Source of the DNA: Branchiostoma floridae
Lineage: Eukaryota > Chordata > Leptocardii > Amphioxiformes > Branchiostomatidae
Direction of reading: 5' to 3'
Assembly: GCF_000003815.2 (NCBI RefSeq)
Contig: NC_049997.1
Coordinates: 10,718,073-10,782,072 of the forward strand
DNA length: 64,000 nucleotides
Both the position numbers and the translations under genes were made by a program. The stretch's first letter is position 1. Each line of letters begins with the position of its first letter. This document shows positions 55,632 through 64,000 of the stretch, one piece after another. The notes under the pieces were generated by a model, which saw only the letters and a list, made by a program, of their open reading frames with translations, was not told the origin of the DNA and made no database searches.

Positions 55632-56165
55632 TTCATTTATTTACTTATTTCTGTTTTCTTTATACAAGGTTGAACACATTTAGTGCTTAGCTCATTGCTT
55701 TCCAGGCGTGTCCTATACAGAAAAACATACACAGAATAGCATAAACAAAGAAATAAGAGAAACTAAAACTAAACCATCAATAAACGAAAATAACAATATA
55801 CTGTAAATGTATTTAAGTTCCTTGGGATTTTATTTCGCGGTAGCGGGAAAAAGGTCGACTTTTTCCAGTGGTTTTATGTTCAAGGTAGCACCATACACTG
55901 TAGTCTCTTACTGCCATGGAAAAATGTTCGTAGTCGTTTTAAGTTCGCGAACCGTGAACATTAAACCGTGAATGTTTCTGCATTTACAGTATATGCAACC
56001 TTCAATCAATCTGCCAATCAAATGCTTTATGTGGAAGGCAGGGCCAGGAGGTCAGGGATCAGTAGTTTATTGAGTGACAGACCAGGAGTGGCCACTTTAA
56101 CTATAGCGGGCAACTCGTTCCATGCAGATGCATCTCTGTGCTTTAAGAGCGTTGAAGGTCACTGA
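55632..56165 (-). mobile_element. LINE 3-prime end with RT C-terminus remnant
   Basis: The minus strand from 56165 gives LKHRDASAWNELPAIVKVAT and KLLIPDLLALPST before a stop at about 56030, the AWN.LP pattern found near the C-terminus of CR1/L2-like reverse transcriptases. The UTR then matches 7872-8055 and ends in an AAATAAATG-type tail at about 55633. A TACTGTAAATG element (55799-55991) lies inside. Confidence 0.65.
55799..55991. mobile_element. TACTGTAAATG inverted-repeat element, copy 1
   Basis: Ends TACTGTAAATGTATTTAAG and TTTCTGCATTTACAGTA. The interior has ACTGCCATGGAAAAATGTTC and AAGTTCGCG strings. It interrupts the LINE fragment and is flanked by TATA on both sides. Confidence 0.75.
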
Positions 56166-56169
56166 AAAA

Positions 56170-56298
56170 CATACAAAGCACTTGAAAGCTCTTCACGTTG
56201 CACTCTAGAGACCTTAGCTTAACGGCCAAAGAAACAGGATATCGATTTGCCTATACCTTGTTGTCACCGGATCCGAAGCCTAATGAAAGAACTGTTAC
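56170..56298. other. no gene recognised
   Basis: Spacer. Confidence 0.5.
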
Positions 56299-56300
56299 GT

Positions 56301-56546
56301 AAGGCCCCCTTTCCACTAGACGGCGATCGCGCTGCGCTCTCACTGTGACCTAAATAGGATCTGTGAAACCTTCGCTTTCACACTGGGTATATCATAAAAA
56401 AACGTAAAAGTGTGACTGAGAAGACAATAAAACACACAAAGTGTAAAAAGATTAGTTTCTTTTCTATAGAATTTGTTGAGCGATATGTTAAATTTTAGGT
56501 CGCTGAGAGAACGCGGCGAGAGCGCCGTCCTAGTGGAAAGGGGGTA
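56301..56546. mobile_element. AAGG...CCTT element, arm type D
   Basis: Left arm AAGGCCCCCTTTCCACTAGA with CGGCGATCGCGCTGCGCTCT pairs with the right arm GAACGCGGCGAGAGCGCCGT and CCTAGTGGAAAGGGGG. The arms are unlike types A-C, but the core (AAAACGTAAAAGTGTGACTG, GAAGACAATAAAACACACAA, GAATTTGTTGAGCGAT) is the family core. The outer right end is altered (GGGGGTATAA). Confidence 0.75.
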
Positions 56547-56549
56547 TAA

Positions 56550-56685
56550 CCATAAAGCTGTACTTGCCAGTCGGTGGCCAGTGGTCTTCTTTACGTTCAG
56601 TAGCAAAACTTCAAAACGCTATGACCAAATGTTCTTTTTTTGCAGTGACTTTGACTGGCTGCATGTACCTCCATTTCAGCCGTAG
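56550..56685. other. no gene recognised
   Basis: Spacer. Confidence 0.5.
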
Positions 56686-56689
56686 AAGT

Positions 56690-57250
56690 TGTGCAGTCCA
56701 GAAATCGTTATACACGTGTATAAGATTATAATCTCGACAAAGGCAATAAGGTTTCAGATAATGTAATAAATAATGTAATGAATGATTTATTGCAAATTCA
56801 TGCCCATAGGGCTAATAGCAAGTGAATAAAATCAAATAATAACGTTCTATCATGAAGTGGTTGTATGTGGGCTAAATAATTATAACATACACAAAAATTT
56901 AGTAAATGTACAACAAAATGATTTTTAAAAATGGTAAGTTCCTATTGCCGGGTTTGACTTACAATTTGACAGCAGTTGAAAATAAAACGCCCCATATATT
57001 CTATAAAGTCCTTCAATAATGGATTGTGTTTCAATGAGTACTAAACTCTATCTTCCGTACTAGGATGTTACTGGCAAGCTACCTCTCGTACTTCAGATAA
57101 TGGGTTGTATTCAATGCGTACTAAACTCTATCTTCCGTACTAGGATGTTACTGGCAAGCTACCTCTCGTACTTCAGATAATGGGTTGTATGTCAATGCGT
57201 ACTAAACTCTTTCTTCCGTACTAGGATGTTACTGACAACTCTCGTATTTC
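56690..57250. repeat. left flank repeat of the satellite, with three ~80 bp units
   Basis: GTGCAGTCCAGAAATCGTTA and TTTCAGATAATG (56690-56765) recur to the right of the satellite at 58771-58835. GTACTAAACTCTATCTTCCG units start at about 57038, 57118 and 57199. The stretch is interrupted by a LINE tail. Confidence 0.75.
56765..56830 (-). mobile_element. LINE 3-prime tail
   Basis: The minus strand reads TTCACTTGCTATTAGCCCTA, then TGGGCATGAATTTGCAATAA and A, the conserved LINE tail with polyadenylation signal. It splits the GTTTCAGATAATG...GGGTTGTAT repeat. Confidence 0.55.
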
Positions 57251-57254
57251 GATG

Positions 57255-57505
57255 TTAAGAATTCTTTTCGCGAGTTATAACTCCCTCACGAGAGATGCGC
57301 ACTTGACAGATAAGAACGTGATGTTAGCTAGACTGACGAATTTCCGTAACGCATTGGTCCCTGTGGCAATCTCTTCGCCATGAACTCATCCCCACTCTCA
57401 AATGGGAAACCTGACGTGGGGTTTGGTGGTGACGCAGGCGGGGGACCGGCACCTGACACCCGACGGAAATAAGGCGAAGTTACGCTATTTCTTCATCAGG
57501 CCATG
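57255..57505. other. no gene recognised
   Basis: No feature seen. Confidence 0.5.
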
Positions 57506-57509
57506 TTGA

Positions 57510-58655
57510 CTTGATTATTTGTATGACATCTTACGTGAACCCCAAAACTGATGCGAGCGTGCGAATAAAAGAACGTTTGACAAAGAGTTGTATTCTTTAT
57601 TATAAAATCTAAGTGGTCAGGAAGGCTGAACACAAAGAATACGCTATATGTTCATCAGGCCACGTTAATTTGATTATATGTATGACATCCAATGTGAACT
57701 TAAAAGCTGATGCGAGCGTGCGAATAAAAAAAAAGTTTAACCAAAAAAATTGCATTCTTTATTATGAAATCAAAGTGGTCTAAGGTTAAAAAATGACTGA
57801 ATACAAAGAATACGCTATTTCCTCGGCCACGTTGATTTGATTATATGTATGACATCCAATGTGAACCCCAAAACTGATGCGAGCGTGCGAATAAAAGAAT
57901 GTTTGACAAAGAGTTGTATTCTTTATCATAAAATCTAAGTGGTCTAAGGTTAAAAAATGACTGAACACAAAGAATACGCTATTTCTTCATCAGGCCACGT
58001 TAATTTGATTATATGTATGACATCCAATGTGAGCCCAAAAGCTGCTGCGAGCGTGCGGATAAAAGAAAGTTTTACGAAGAGTTGTATTCTTTATTATGAA
58101 ATCTAAGTGGTCAGTAAGGTTAAAAAAATGACTGAACACAACAAATACGCTATACCTTTATTAGGCAATGTTGATTTAATTGTATGTATGACATCCAATG
58201 TGGACCCAAAAGCTGCTGCGAGCGTGCGAATAAAAGAAAGTTTGACAAAGAGTTGTATTCTTTATTATGAAATTTAAGTGGTCAGGAAGGTTTTAAAATG
58301 ACTAAACACAAAGAATATGCTATTTCTTTATTAGGCCATGTTGATTTGATTATATGTATGACATCTTACGGGAACCCCAAAGCTGCTGCGAGCGTGCGAA
58401 TAAAAGAAAGTTTGACAAAGAGTTGTATTCTTTATCATAAAATCTAAGTGGTCAGGAAGGTTAAACAAATGACTGAACACAAAGAATACGCTATTTCTTT
58501 ATTAGGCCACGTTGATTTGATTATATGGATGACATCATGTGGGAACCCCAAAACTGATGTGAGCGTGCGAATAAAAAAAAGTTTAAGCAAAATCAAAGTT
58601 GCCTTTATTATGAAATCTAATTGGTCAGGAAGGCTGAACAAATAAAATACAAAGA
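57510..58655. repeat. satellite array, 159-171 bp period, seven units
   Basis: GCGAGCGTGCG starts at 57553, 57712, 57879, 58047, 58218 and 58388, with GTGAGCGTGCG at 58559, spaced 159, 167, 168, 171, 170 and 171 bp. Units share TTTGATTATATGTATGACAT, AATAAAAGAA..TTTGACAAAG, AGTTGTATTCTTTATTATGA and AATCTAAGTGGTCAGGAAGG. The regular minus-strand open frames are a by-product. A single unit lies at 28950-29110. Confidence 0.92.
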
Positions 58656-58659
58656 ATAA

Positions 58660-58990
58660 AGTCCTGTCTGCCTAGGCACGGGACTGGCCGCTTGCTCCGC
58701 TCCGTTAGTAGTCTACCGAACAATTGATAGATTCTTAATTTTTGTTCTTTCACAGATAGGTTGTATAGTTGTGCAGTCCAGAAAGCGTTAAAAGATTGTA
58801 ATCTCAGCACAGGAAATATGGTTTCAGATAATGGGTTGTATTTCAATGCGCACTAAGGCCTAAGCTCTTTTCTTCCGTAAACTAGATGTCACTGACAAGC
58901 TGACGGAAATACGGAGAGGATACGCTATTTCTTTATTAGACAATGTTGATTTGATTATATGGATGACATCCTCGCGTGCCTCAATTTTCG
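58660..58990. repeat. right flank of the satellite
   Basis: 58771-58910 repeats 56690-57080 (GTGCAGTCCAGAAAGCGTTA, GGTTTCAGATAATGGGTTGT), and 58921-58970 is a partial satellite unit (TACGCTATTTCTTTATTAGA). Confidence 0.7.
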
Positions 58991-59029
58991 ACCCTTTCAA
59001 AAAAGTTTTCACATTTCTTCATTACCAAC

Positions 59030-59290
59030 TTAAACATCAAAGACGCTAACCATGAATTACGAAATGTCAAATGACATTACGTGGGCAATCTAAGCAGCCC
59101 ACATCAGGTAATACACCACGCATAGAGCATGATATCTGACACTTGACGGAAATGTGGCGAGGCTATAAACGCTATTTCTTCATTCCCGACCCTAAACCAT
59201 CAAAGATGTTATCCATGTATAAAGAAATGTCAAATGACATTACTCCGGAAATCTGAGCAGCCCACATAGAGGAATACACCATGCATAGAG
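59030..59290. repeat. two-copy tandem repeat, ~163 bp
   Basis: GAAATGTCAAATGACATTAC at 59061 and 59224, followed in both by AATCT.AGCAGCCCACAT and ATACACCA.GCATAGAGC. Confidence 0.85.
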
Positions 59291-59356
59291 CTTAAGCTCT
59301 GAAGTCAAGCGAGAAATTTTTTTCTCCAACGCATGCTGGGGCGTATACTTACTCTT

Positions 59357-59670
59357 TAAAGGTGGGGTCACACCTGTGTATATATCTAAGTCCGTATGAG
59401 GCGCGCATGGGAGCATTTGCCTCCACCAGGCCCCACGGGTCGTTGTAAAAATGATAGAAATTGGACAAACGTAAACAGGTAGCATGTCAGACGCGTTAGC
59501 TGGGTATACTTCTCGGCCAGCTAACTCATCTGGCATGTTTTGGTATCTATATTTGTCCAATTTAAACTATTTTTCACGCGACCTGTGGAGCCTGCAACTG
59601 GTAGAGACTAAGAGCATCATACGCACCTCAAACGAACTTGAATATATACGCAGGTGTGACCCCACCTTAA
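59357..59670. mobile_element. AAGG...CCTT element with GGTGGGGTCACACCTG ends
   Basis: TTAAAGGTGGGGTCACACCT at the left is the reverse complement of AGGTGTGACCCCACCTTAA at the right. Length about 314 bp. Internal fold-back strings lie around CATGTCAGACGCGTTAGCTG. The frame at 59484-59852 crosses its end and is not coding. A solitary left end is at 62421. Confidence 0.8.
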
Positions 59671-59674
59671 CTTC

Positions 59675-59940
59675 CCTGCTTCAAACACAACGCGGTGTAG
59701 AATCCTCAAACGCCCACACAGAGATTTTATCATTTCAATATCCCCCCAGAGCACGCTTACGCTTTTGTGGGAATCATGCATTTGTTTTCGGATACATCAA
59801 AGGCTACAGATCACTCTTTGTACAAGATTTACGCATCAGGGAGTTTTTTTAGGTCTATTGTACTCAAAAGAAGCTTCCGCCGCCGGCAGTAACATGAAGT
59901 GTCGTAGGTCTTTGAATTCGAGATAAAATCCGCGGAAAGT
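59675..59940. other. no gene recognised
   Basis: No feature seen. Confidence 0.5.
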
Positions 59941-59947
59941 GAAACAA

Positions 59948-60137
59948 TACTTTAAATGCAGAAATGTTCGCGGTAGTTTTATGTTCGCGGTTTTTGCGGT
60001 GACCACTTCACCGCGAACTTAAAACCACCGCGAACATTTTTCCATCATAGTATGAGACTGCAGTCTATGGTGCTACCGCGAATTCAAAACCACCGCGAAC
60101 ACTCCAATTTCCCGTTAAAGTACCCGCATTTACAGTA
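59948..60137. mobile_element. TACTGTAAATG element, copy 2
   Basis: TACTTTAAATGCAGAAATGT to CCCGCATTTACAGTA. The inside has repeated ACCGCGAAC and GTTCGCGGT strings and TTTTTCCATCATAGTATGAG. Confidence 0.8.
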
Positions 60138-60139
60138 TG

Positions 60140-60975
60140 AGTGGGAGATAAATGCCAAGGCCCTTGGTATCAAGGGGAATACGATTTTGAGATAGAATCA
60201 CTATAAATATCAAAATCTTTTGTGCTGCAAAAGATATACGTTAAAGGAAGAACAATAAGATAAGCATCATTGATTTAATGAACAGCATTGGTATTCAATA
60301 TGTTCTGGTCCCGACTAAAAATGCTTAGATATTCCACGATATTGTATTGAATAGACGGTACACTTTTTATCTTAGTCAGATATCATCAGTATATTAATAG
60401 TAGTGCGTTTATGTACAAATCCTTTTGCAGACTTTGAGGACGTGTTTGACGTTGATAAAGCTTTATATCAATACAGTCTACGATTTATTGGTCTATATAT
60501 TGCAGACTCCAATATACTGGGCTGTATCCGGCCTATTCCGGGTGGATGTTGGGCGGGCCGCTATAAGCGCGATTTAATCAGGCTAACGGCTTATGTCTAC
60601 TTAGTTTACAGCCCTTCAATCAATTTTACCAAAGCACTTAAGATCTAAGATATTCCATAACATAACCTGGATTGCATAAGTTAACCTGTTGTTGCAATTA
60701 ACAATGAATTATCCACGCACCATTATCAAATCTGCAAATCCAGTTAAGCGTAATTTCATTTAAGCGTTATATATATGCACTGCTGCTGCAATGGAAGTTA
60801 TCAGCCGTTGTTTCGGCTTAAAGGGTGCGTGAGCTTTCGTTGAAGGGATTCATTAGACACGCATTTACTAATAGACAGTTACTAGAATTTTTTTTATCAA
60901 TCAGCGACTAGTTTTGACAGGTAAACACACATACCTCCAAATTTTCGATGGCTATCAGTCCATCATGATCACGGA
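60140..60975. other. no gene assigned
   Basis: An open frame at 60403-60648 follows CCTTTTGCAG, which could be a splice acceptor, but no domain or matching donor is recognisable. Confidence 0.3.
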
Positions 60976-60979
60976 GTAA

Positions 60980-61010
60980 CCTAGTTCTCGCGAGAGTTGC
61001 GAGAACTAGG
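60980..61010. promoter_or_regulatory. TCTCGCGAGA palindrome within a 12 bp hairpin
   Basis: CCTAGTTCTCGC (60980-60991) pairs perfectly with GCGAGAACTAGG (60999-61010), loop GAGAGTT. It contains TCTCGCGAGA (60986-60995), a motif known from vertebrate promoters. No gene start is visible nearby. Confidence 0.35.
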
Positions 61011-61014
61011 TCGA

Positions 61015-61340
61015 GACTTGCGTGGATCTTCTGCCCCTCACCCCCGCCTCCTTGCATAAGATTTGGATTGCCAGAAAATGCCATTATGTTGTGGTGTTGT
61101 GATTTAGTTTTTCATGGAATTGCAAGAATACAATACTGTACAGCCCAGGCTGCAGAACTGATTTTTGGTGCCATAAACATCAGCTCAGCATAATGTTTAC
61201 TTGTACATTTAAGCTTAACAGCTTAACAAAAGTTGCATATATATACACTCAGATCTCCAATTTTAACGCATTTACGTTCTAATGATCAATCAATAGCATT
61301 CCTTAATAAATTGAAATGGTCATGGGCTCGTGTCTTAGCA
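61015..61340. other. no gene recognised
   Basis: No feature seen. Confidence 0.5.
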
Positions 61341-61344
61341 GGGA

Positions 61345-61640
61345 CAAGTATAACAGAATTGAAATATTTTTTCTGCATACCTGCACTGGTGCAGGAAACA
61401 TCAAAAATTACCTGCACCAGACAAAGTTTACCTGCACCACTCTGAATTTAGGAAGTATGGATTATACTAAAATTATTCAGAAACCATTGCTTTTTTTTCT
61501 TTTATAGTATATATTATACTTTATAGGTGGTAACAGCCAATGCAGCTAAGAACAACCCACAAAATAGACACCAGAAATACCTGCACAACTCCAATTTCAC
61601 CTGCACTAACCTGCATATGCAGGTGGTATTTCGAGTCCTG
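61345..61640. mobile_element. CAGGTA-rich inverted-repeat element, copy 2 (opposite orientation)
   Basis: TTTTCTGCATACCTGCACTG, TTACCTGCACCACTCTGAAT and TTAGGAAGTATGGATTATAC follow the reverse complement of copy 1 (9133-9471), ending ACCTGCATATGCAGGTGGTA and TTTCGAGTCCTGA. The left terminus is degraded. Confidence 0.75.
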
Positions 61641-61993
61641 AGTAAGTAGACAAAGTTATCAAATTAGTTTATGAACCCAAAACTTCACAATAGACACATA
61701 GACATCAGTGCTGTGATTCGAAATTGCTTGTATTATACGAATACGTGCACGGCTTGCATGTGACCTGGTTTGTATTGCCTGACCTCCTCCATACACAGAC
61801 TACGCGCGTCAATGAGTGGGTATCGAACAGATAGACAAGCTCATGGACTCAGAAAGCAGCAAAGATCCTATTTCGGGACTCCAAGTCAGTATCTACACCT
61901 ACATAAGTCTGCCTCTCTACCAGTTTTTGTAATGCGGAAATCCCTTACCAAACTACCTTGTGAATCCAAACTTCACAAAGATACATAGACATA

Positions 61994-62170
61994 GATATGC
62001 CAAAAAGTAGTTACTCAAGCAACTAGATATGGTTTTGGAAACGGTCAGTCGACGCTTCGGATAGAATCCACTATCAGTCACTGACGAAGGATAGTGAATT
62101 CTATCCGAAACGTCTGACCGTTTCCAAAACCATATCCAGTTGCTTGAGTAACTACTCAGTTTGGCGTATC
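61994..62170. mobile_element. 177 bp near-perfect palindromic element
   Basis: GATATGCCAAA...AGTAGTTACTCAAGCAACT, then GATATGGTTTTGGAAACGGT on the left is mirrored by ACCGTTTCCAAAACCATATC, AGTTGCTTGAGTAACTACT and TTTGGCGTATC on the right. The centre holds CACTGACGAAGGATAG and CTATCCGAAACGTC. It sits inside the tandem array. Degraded relatives: 19890-20010, 28720-28860, 36181-36200, 38118-38245. Confidence 0.8.
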
Positions 62171-62420
62171 TTATTACCTAACCTACATCGACGTAGTACT
62201 ACATAGACATAGACATAGGAGTAGAGATAGACATTCGTCATTGCATAGGTGCGGTGATGCGCAATTGCATGTATCTACGTATACATAATTGTATTCTACA
62301 TAACGCTTGCATGTGACCTGTTCTGTACCACCTGACCTCCTCTATACATACTGACTCCGGGCGTCAATGCGCATCTGACACGCAAACCAGCACATGTACT
62401 ACGGAAGCAGCAAGGAACGC

Positions 62421-62470
62421 TAAAGGTGGGGTCACACCTGCATATATTTTCAAGCCGCATGAGTTCCGTT
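62421..62470. mobile_element. solitary left end of the GGTGGGGTCACACC element
   Basis: TAAAGGTGGGGTCACACCTG followed by CATATATTTTCAAG matches the left end of 59357-59670. No right end is present, and the tandem unit continues directly after it. Confidence 0.6.
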
Positions 62471-63184
62471 TTGACATTTTGGCCAATTTCTGCGTCTCTA
62501 TCAGTTTACGCAATGCGGACAACCCTTATCAATCTACCTTGTGAATCGAATCTTCACAAAGGTATATAGACATAGACATTGGCGATGCGCAACTGGATGT
62601 ATCTACATGGCTCTCGCAAGTTTACTTTCTTAAATTGATCCTGAATAAGGCGACAGTGGTCGTTGAGAATTTGATCCGGGTGTACTTTTGTGTTAGAAGA
62701 AGTCTAGCTTTGTACTATGATTACTACCAACACAGATGAGCTTCCAAGATATTTACATGATTGTATACATAACGGCTCATGAACTCAGGAAGAAGCAAAA
62801 ACCGTACTTTGAGACTCAAAGTCACTATCTACACCTACAGGAGTCAGCGTCTCTACCAGTTTTTTTTGTATTACGGACATTCCTTATCAAGTAACCTTGT
62901 GAATCGAAACTTCACAAAGACACATAGACATAGACATTGGTGCGGTGATGAGCAATTCTATTTATCTAAACGTAACGCATTGCATGTGACCTGTTCTGTA
63001 CCACCTGACCTCCTCTATACATACTGACTCCGCGCGTCAATGCGCATCTGACACGCAAACCAGCGCATGAACTGCGGAAGCAAGAAAGAACTTTAAGGAT
63101 CCTACTTTAGGACTTCAAGTCATTAGTTCAGCCTACAGGAGTCTGCGTCTGTATCATGTTATGCGGATGTAATCAACCCAAGCC

Positions 63185-63455
63185 GGACATCGATAGACCT
63201 TACGGCTGTCTGAAGGTTACCTCTAGCGTCAACCCCCATGTTGCGTCATCACCCCTTGCTATCACCTCCTCATTCAAAGTCATAGAGCTGCGGAAACCAG
63301 ATAGGGTGTAAAGCGGGGTGGGAGAAGCGCTCAGTCTACTCCACGCCCACGAAGATTCGTGCGTCAAAGAATTAACTTGTTATGTCCTGATAGTCTGTCA
63401 ACTAGAATGCTTTTGTTGGTCGGCTAGAATGCCAATTCAACTGAAATGAATGTTC
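63185..63455. other. no gene recognised
   Basis: No feature seen. Confidence 0.5.
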
Positions 63456-63459
63456 TGAA

Positions 63460-63670
63460 TACTGTAGATGCAGAAACTTCCGCCGTGGTTTAATGTTCGC
63501 GGTTTTCGCCGTGGCGTCTTCACCGTAAACTTAAAACCACCGCGTACATTTTTCCATGGCAGTAAAAGACTACAGTGCATGGTGCACCGCGAAATTAAAA
63601 CCACCGCGAAAAGTCCGGTTTTTCGCTACCGCCAATTTAAATCCCCGCGAACTTAAAGGCATTTACAGTA
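63460..63670. mobile_element. TACTGTAAATG element, copy 3
   Basis: TACTGTAGATGCAGAAACTT to AAAGGCATTTACAGTA with GTTCGCGGTTTTCGCCG and TTTTTCCATGGCAGTAAAAG inside, as in the other two copies. Confidence 0.8.
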
Positions 63671-63729
63671 CCAATCCTTGAAATTGTTCTTTCCCCTGGA
63701 ACCGCTTTAAGTTGCGAAATGATATGTAT

Positions 63730-63950
63730 AGCTGACACTGTCGTAGAGTGGAATTTGTTATCACCAAGCACAGTAGGGTTTGTTCTTTGGATAGTTTTAA
63801 AGAACGCCTTGCAGATAGATGTGCAAAAATAGGTGTGACGGGTTGTTCAGTGTAATATAACCAGCTGCTGCCGCGCCGCGTGCCTGCGAAGTTGGTGTGT
63901 TACGCCGAAGGGCGGTTATATCGGATATGTAGATACAGATACAGACTCGT
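63730..63950 (+). mobile_element. LINE C-terminal fragment, sister of 44030-44515
   Basis: Codons from about 63738 read RRVEFVITKHSRVCSLDSFK, then ERLADRCAKIGVTGCSV and a stop at about 63858. The minus-strand 44.2 kb copy has the same words (RVEFVITKHSRV, SLDCFKERL, GVTGRSV). The UTR sequence GGTGTGTTACGCCGAAGGGC and the GGTTATAT block also match. Only the last ~40 codons survive. Confidence 0.75.
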
Positions 63951-64000
63951 ATGCAAAAGATGTGTTTCCACTAGCATTCTGCTATCATGTTAGGTACAGC

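Larger units (their letters stand above)
61700..63180. repeat. ~375 bp tandem repeat, about three units, with insertions
   Basis: GCTTGCATGTGACCTG at 61752 and 62305 and GCATTGCATGTGACCTGTTC at 62979. Units share CTGACCTCCTCTATACATAC, GCGCGTCAATG, GTCTCTACCAGTTTTT and CTTCACAAAGA.ACATAGACA. The first interval shrinks to about 375 bp when the palindrome 61994-62170 is removed. Confidence 0.8.

Noticed and set aside
57786-58641. Repeated minus-strand open frames of about 60 codons
   Set aside because: They arise from the ~170 bp satellite, whose period is often divisible by or close to a multiple of three; no domain and no start context.
59484-59852. 122-codon open frame
   Set aside because: Runs from inside one arm of an inverted-repeat element into flanking sequence; coding character absent.
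60403-60648. Exon candidate after CCTTTTGCAG
   Set aside because: The acceptor-like string is common, no donor fits, and the peptide has no recognisable family.

Overview
The window looks like a stretch of a compact-to-medium invertebrate deuterostome genome, most likely a lancelet (Branchiostoma). The reasons are one exon of a D2-class dopamine receptor split at a metazoan intron position, an AT-leaning background crowded with short inverted-repeat DNA elements, tRNA-derived SINEs, several decayed non-LTR retrotransposon (LINE) 3-prime ends and many 80-400 bp tandem repeats. Nothing is bacterial: there are no operons and no long unique ORFs. The species call is inference, not proof.

Host gene content is low. 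The only gene recognised with confidence is the first coding exon of a D2-like dopamine receptor (19373-19675, + strand), preceded by a TATA box and E-box at 19256-19271. The remaining receptor exons were not found downstream, so intron 1 is either very long or continues past the window. A 99-codon ATG ORF at 53625-53924 is a possible second coding segment of unknown function.

Layout. 0-5 kb: a SINE, a small inverted repeat, and a ~190 bp tandem array split by an 800 bp segment with G-runs at both ends and CRE palindromes. 5-12.6 kb: inverted-repeat elements of one AAGG...CCTT group, a CAGGTA-rich element, and LINE 3-prime ends. 12.6-19 kb: quiet sequence, a GAATG-rich inverted repeat, and a ~280 bp tandem array broken by another element just upstream of the receptor. 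19-25 kb: receptor exon, intronic repeats, and a cluster of four small elements beside a (GT)n tract. 25-38 kb: GATA microsatellite, three copies of a poly(A)-tailed retroposon, SINEs, LINE fragments, a hAT-like element with an 8 bp target duplication, and ~390 bp tandem repeats. 38-45 kb: mostly unrecognised, with a SINE, tandem duplications, a strong 85 nt hairpin and a LINE fragment. 45-51 kb: three successive minisatellite families; the last is interrupted by a 5-prime-truncated LINE whose 566-codon reverse transcriptase frame is still open. 51-64 kb: more LINE fragments, a higher-order repeat at 54 kb, a ~170 bp satellite at 57.5-58.65 kb, further inverted-repeat elements, and a ~375 bp tandem array with a 177 bp palindrome inside it.

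The most unusual signal is a set of small inverted-repeat elements that share a nearly constant core and the ends AAGG...CCTT, while their long terminal arms belong to at least four different sequences. In each copy the two arms still match each other. A second signal is a family of at least five LINE 3-prime ends that share a small C-terminal protein module and, in most copies, a conserved 3-prime UTR tail. All comparisons were made by eye, so percentages and database identities are not given.
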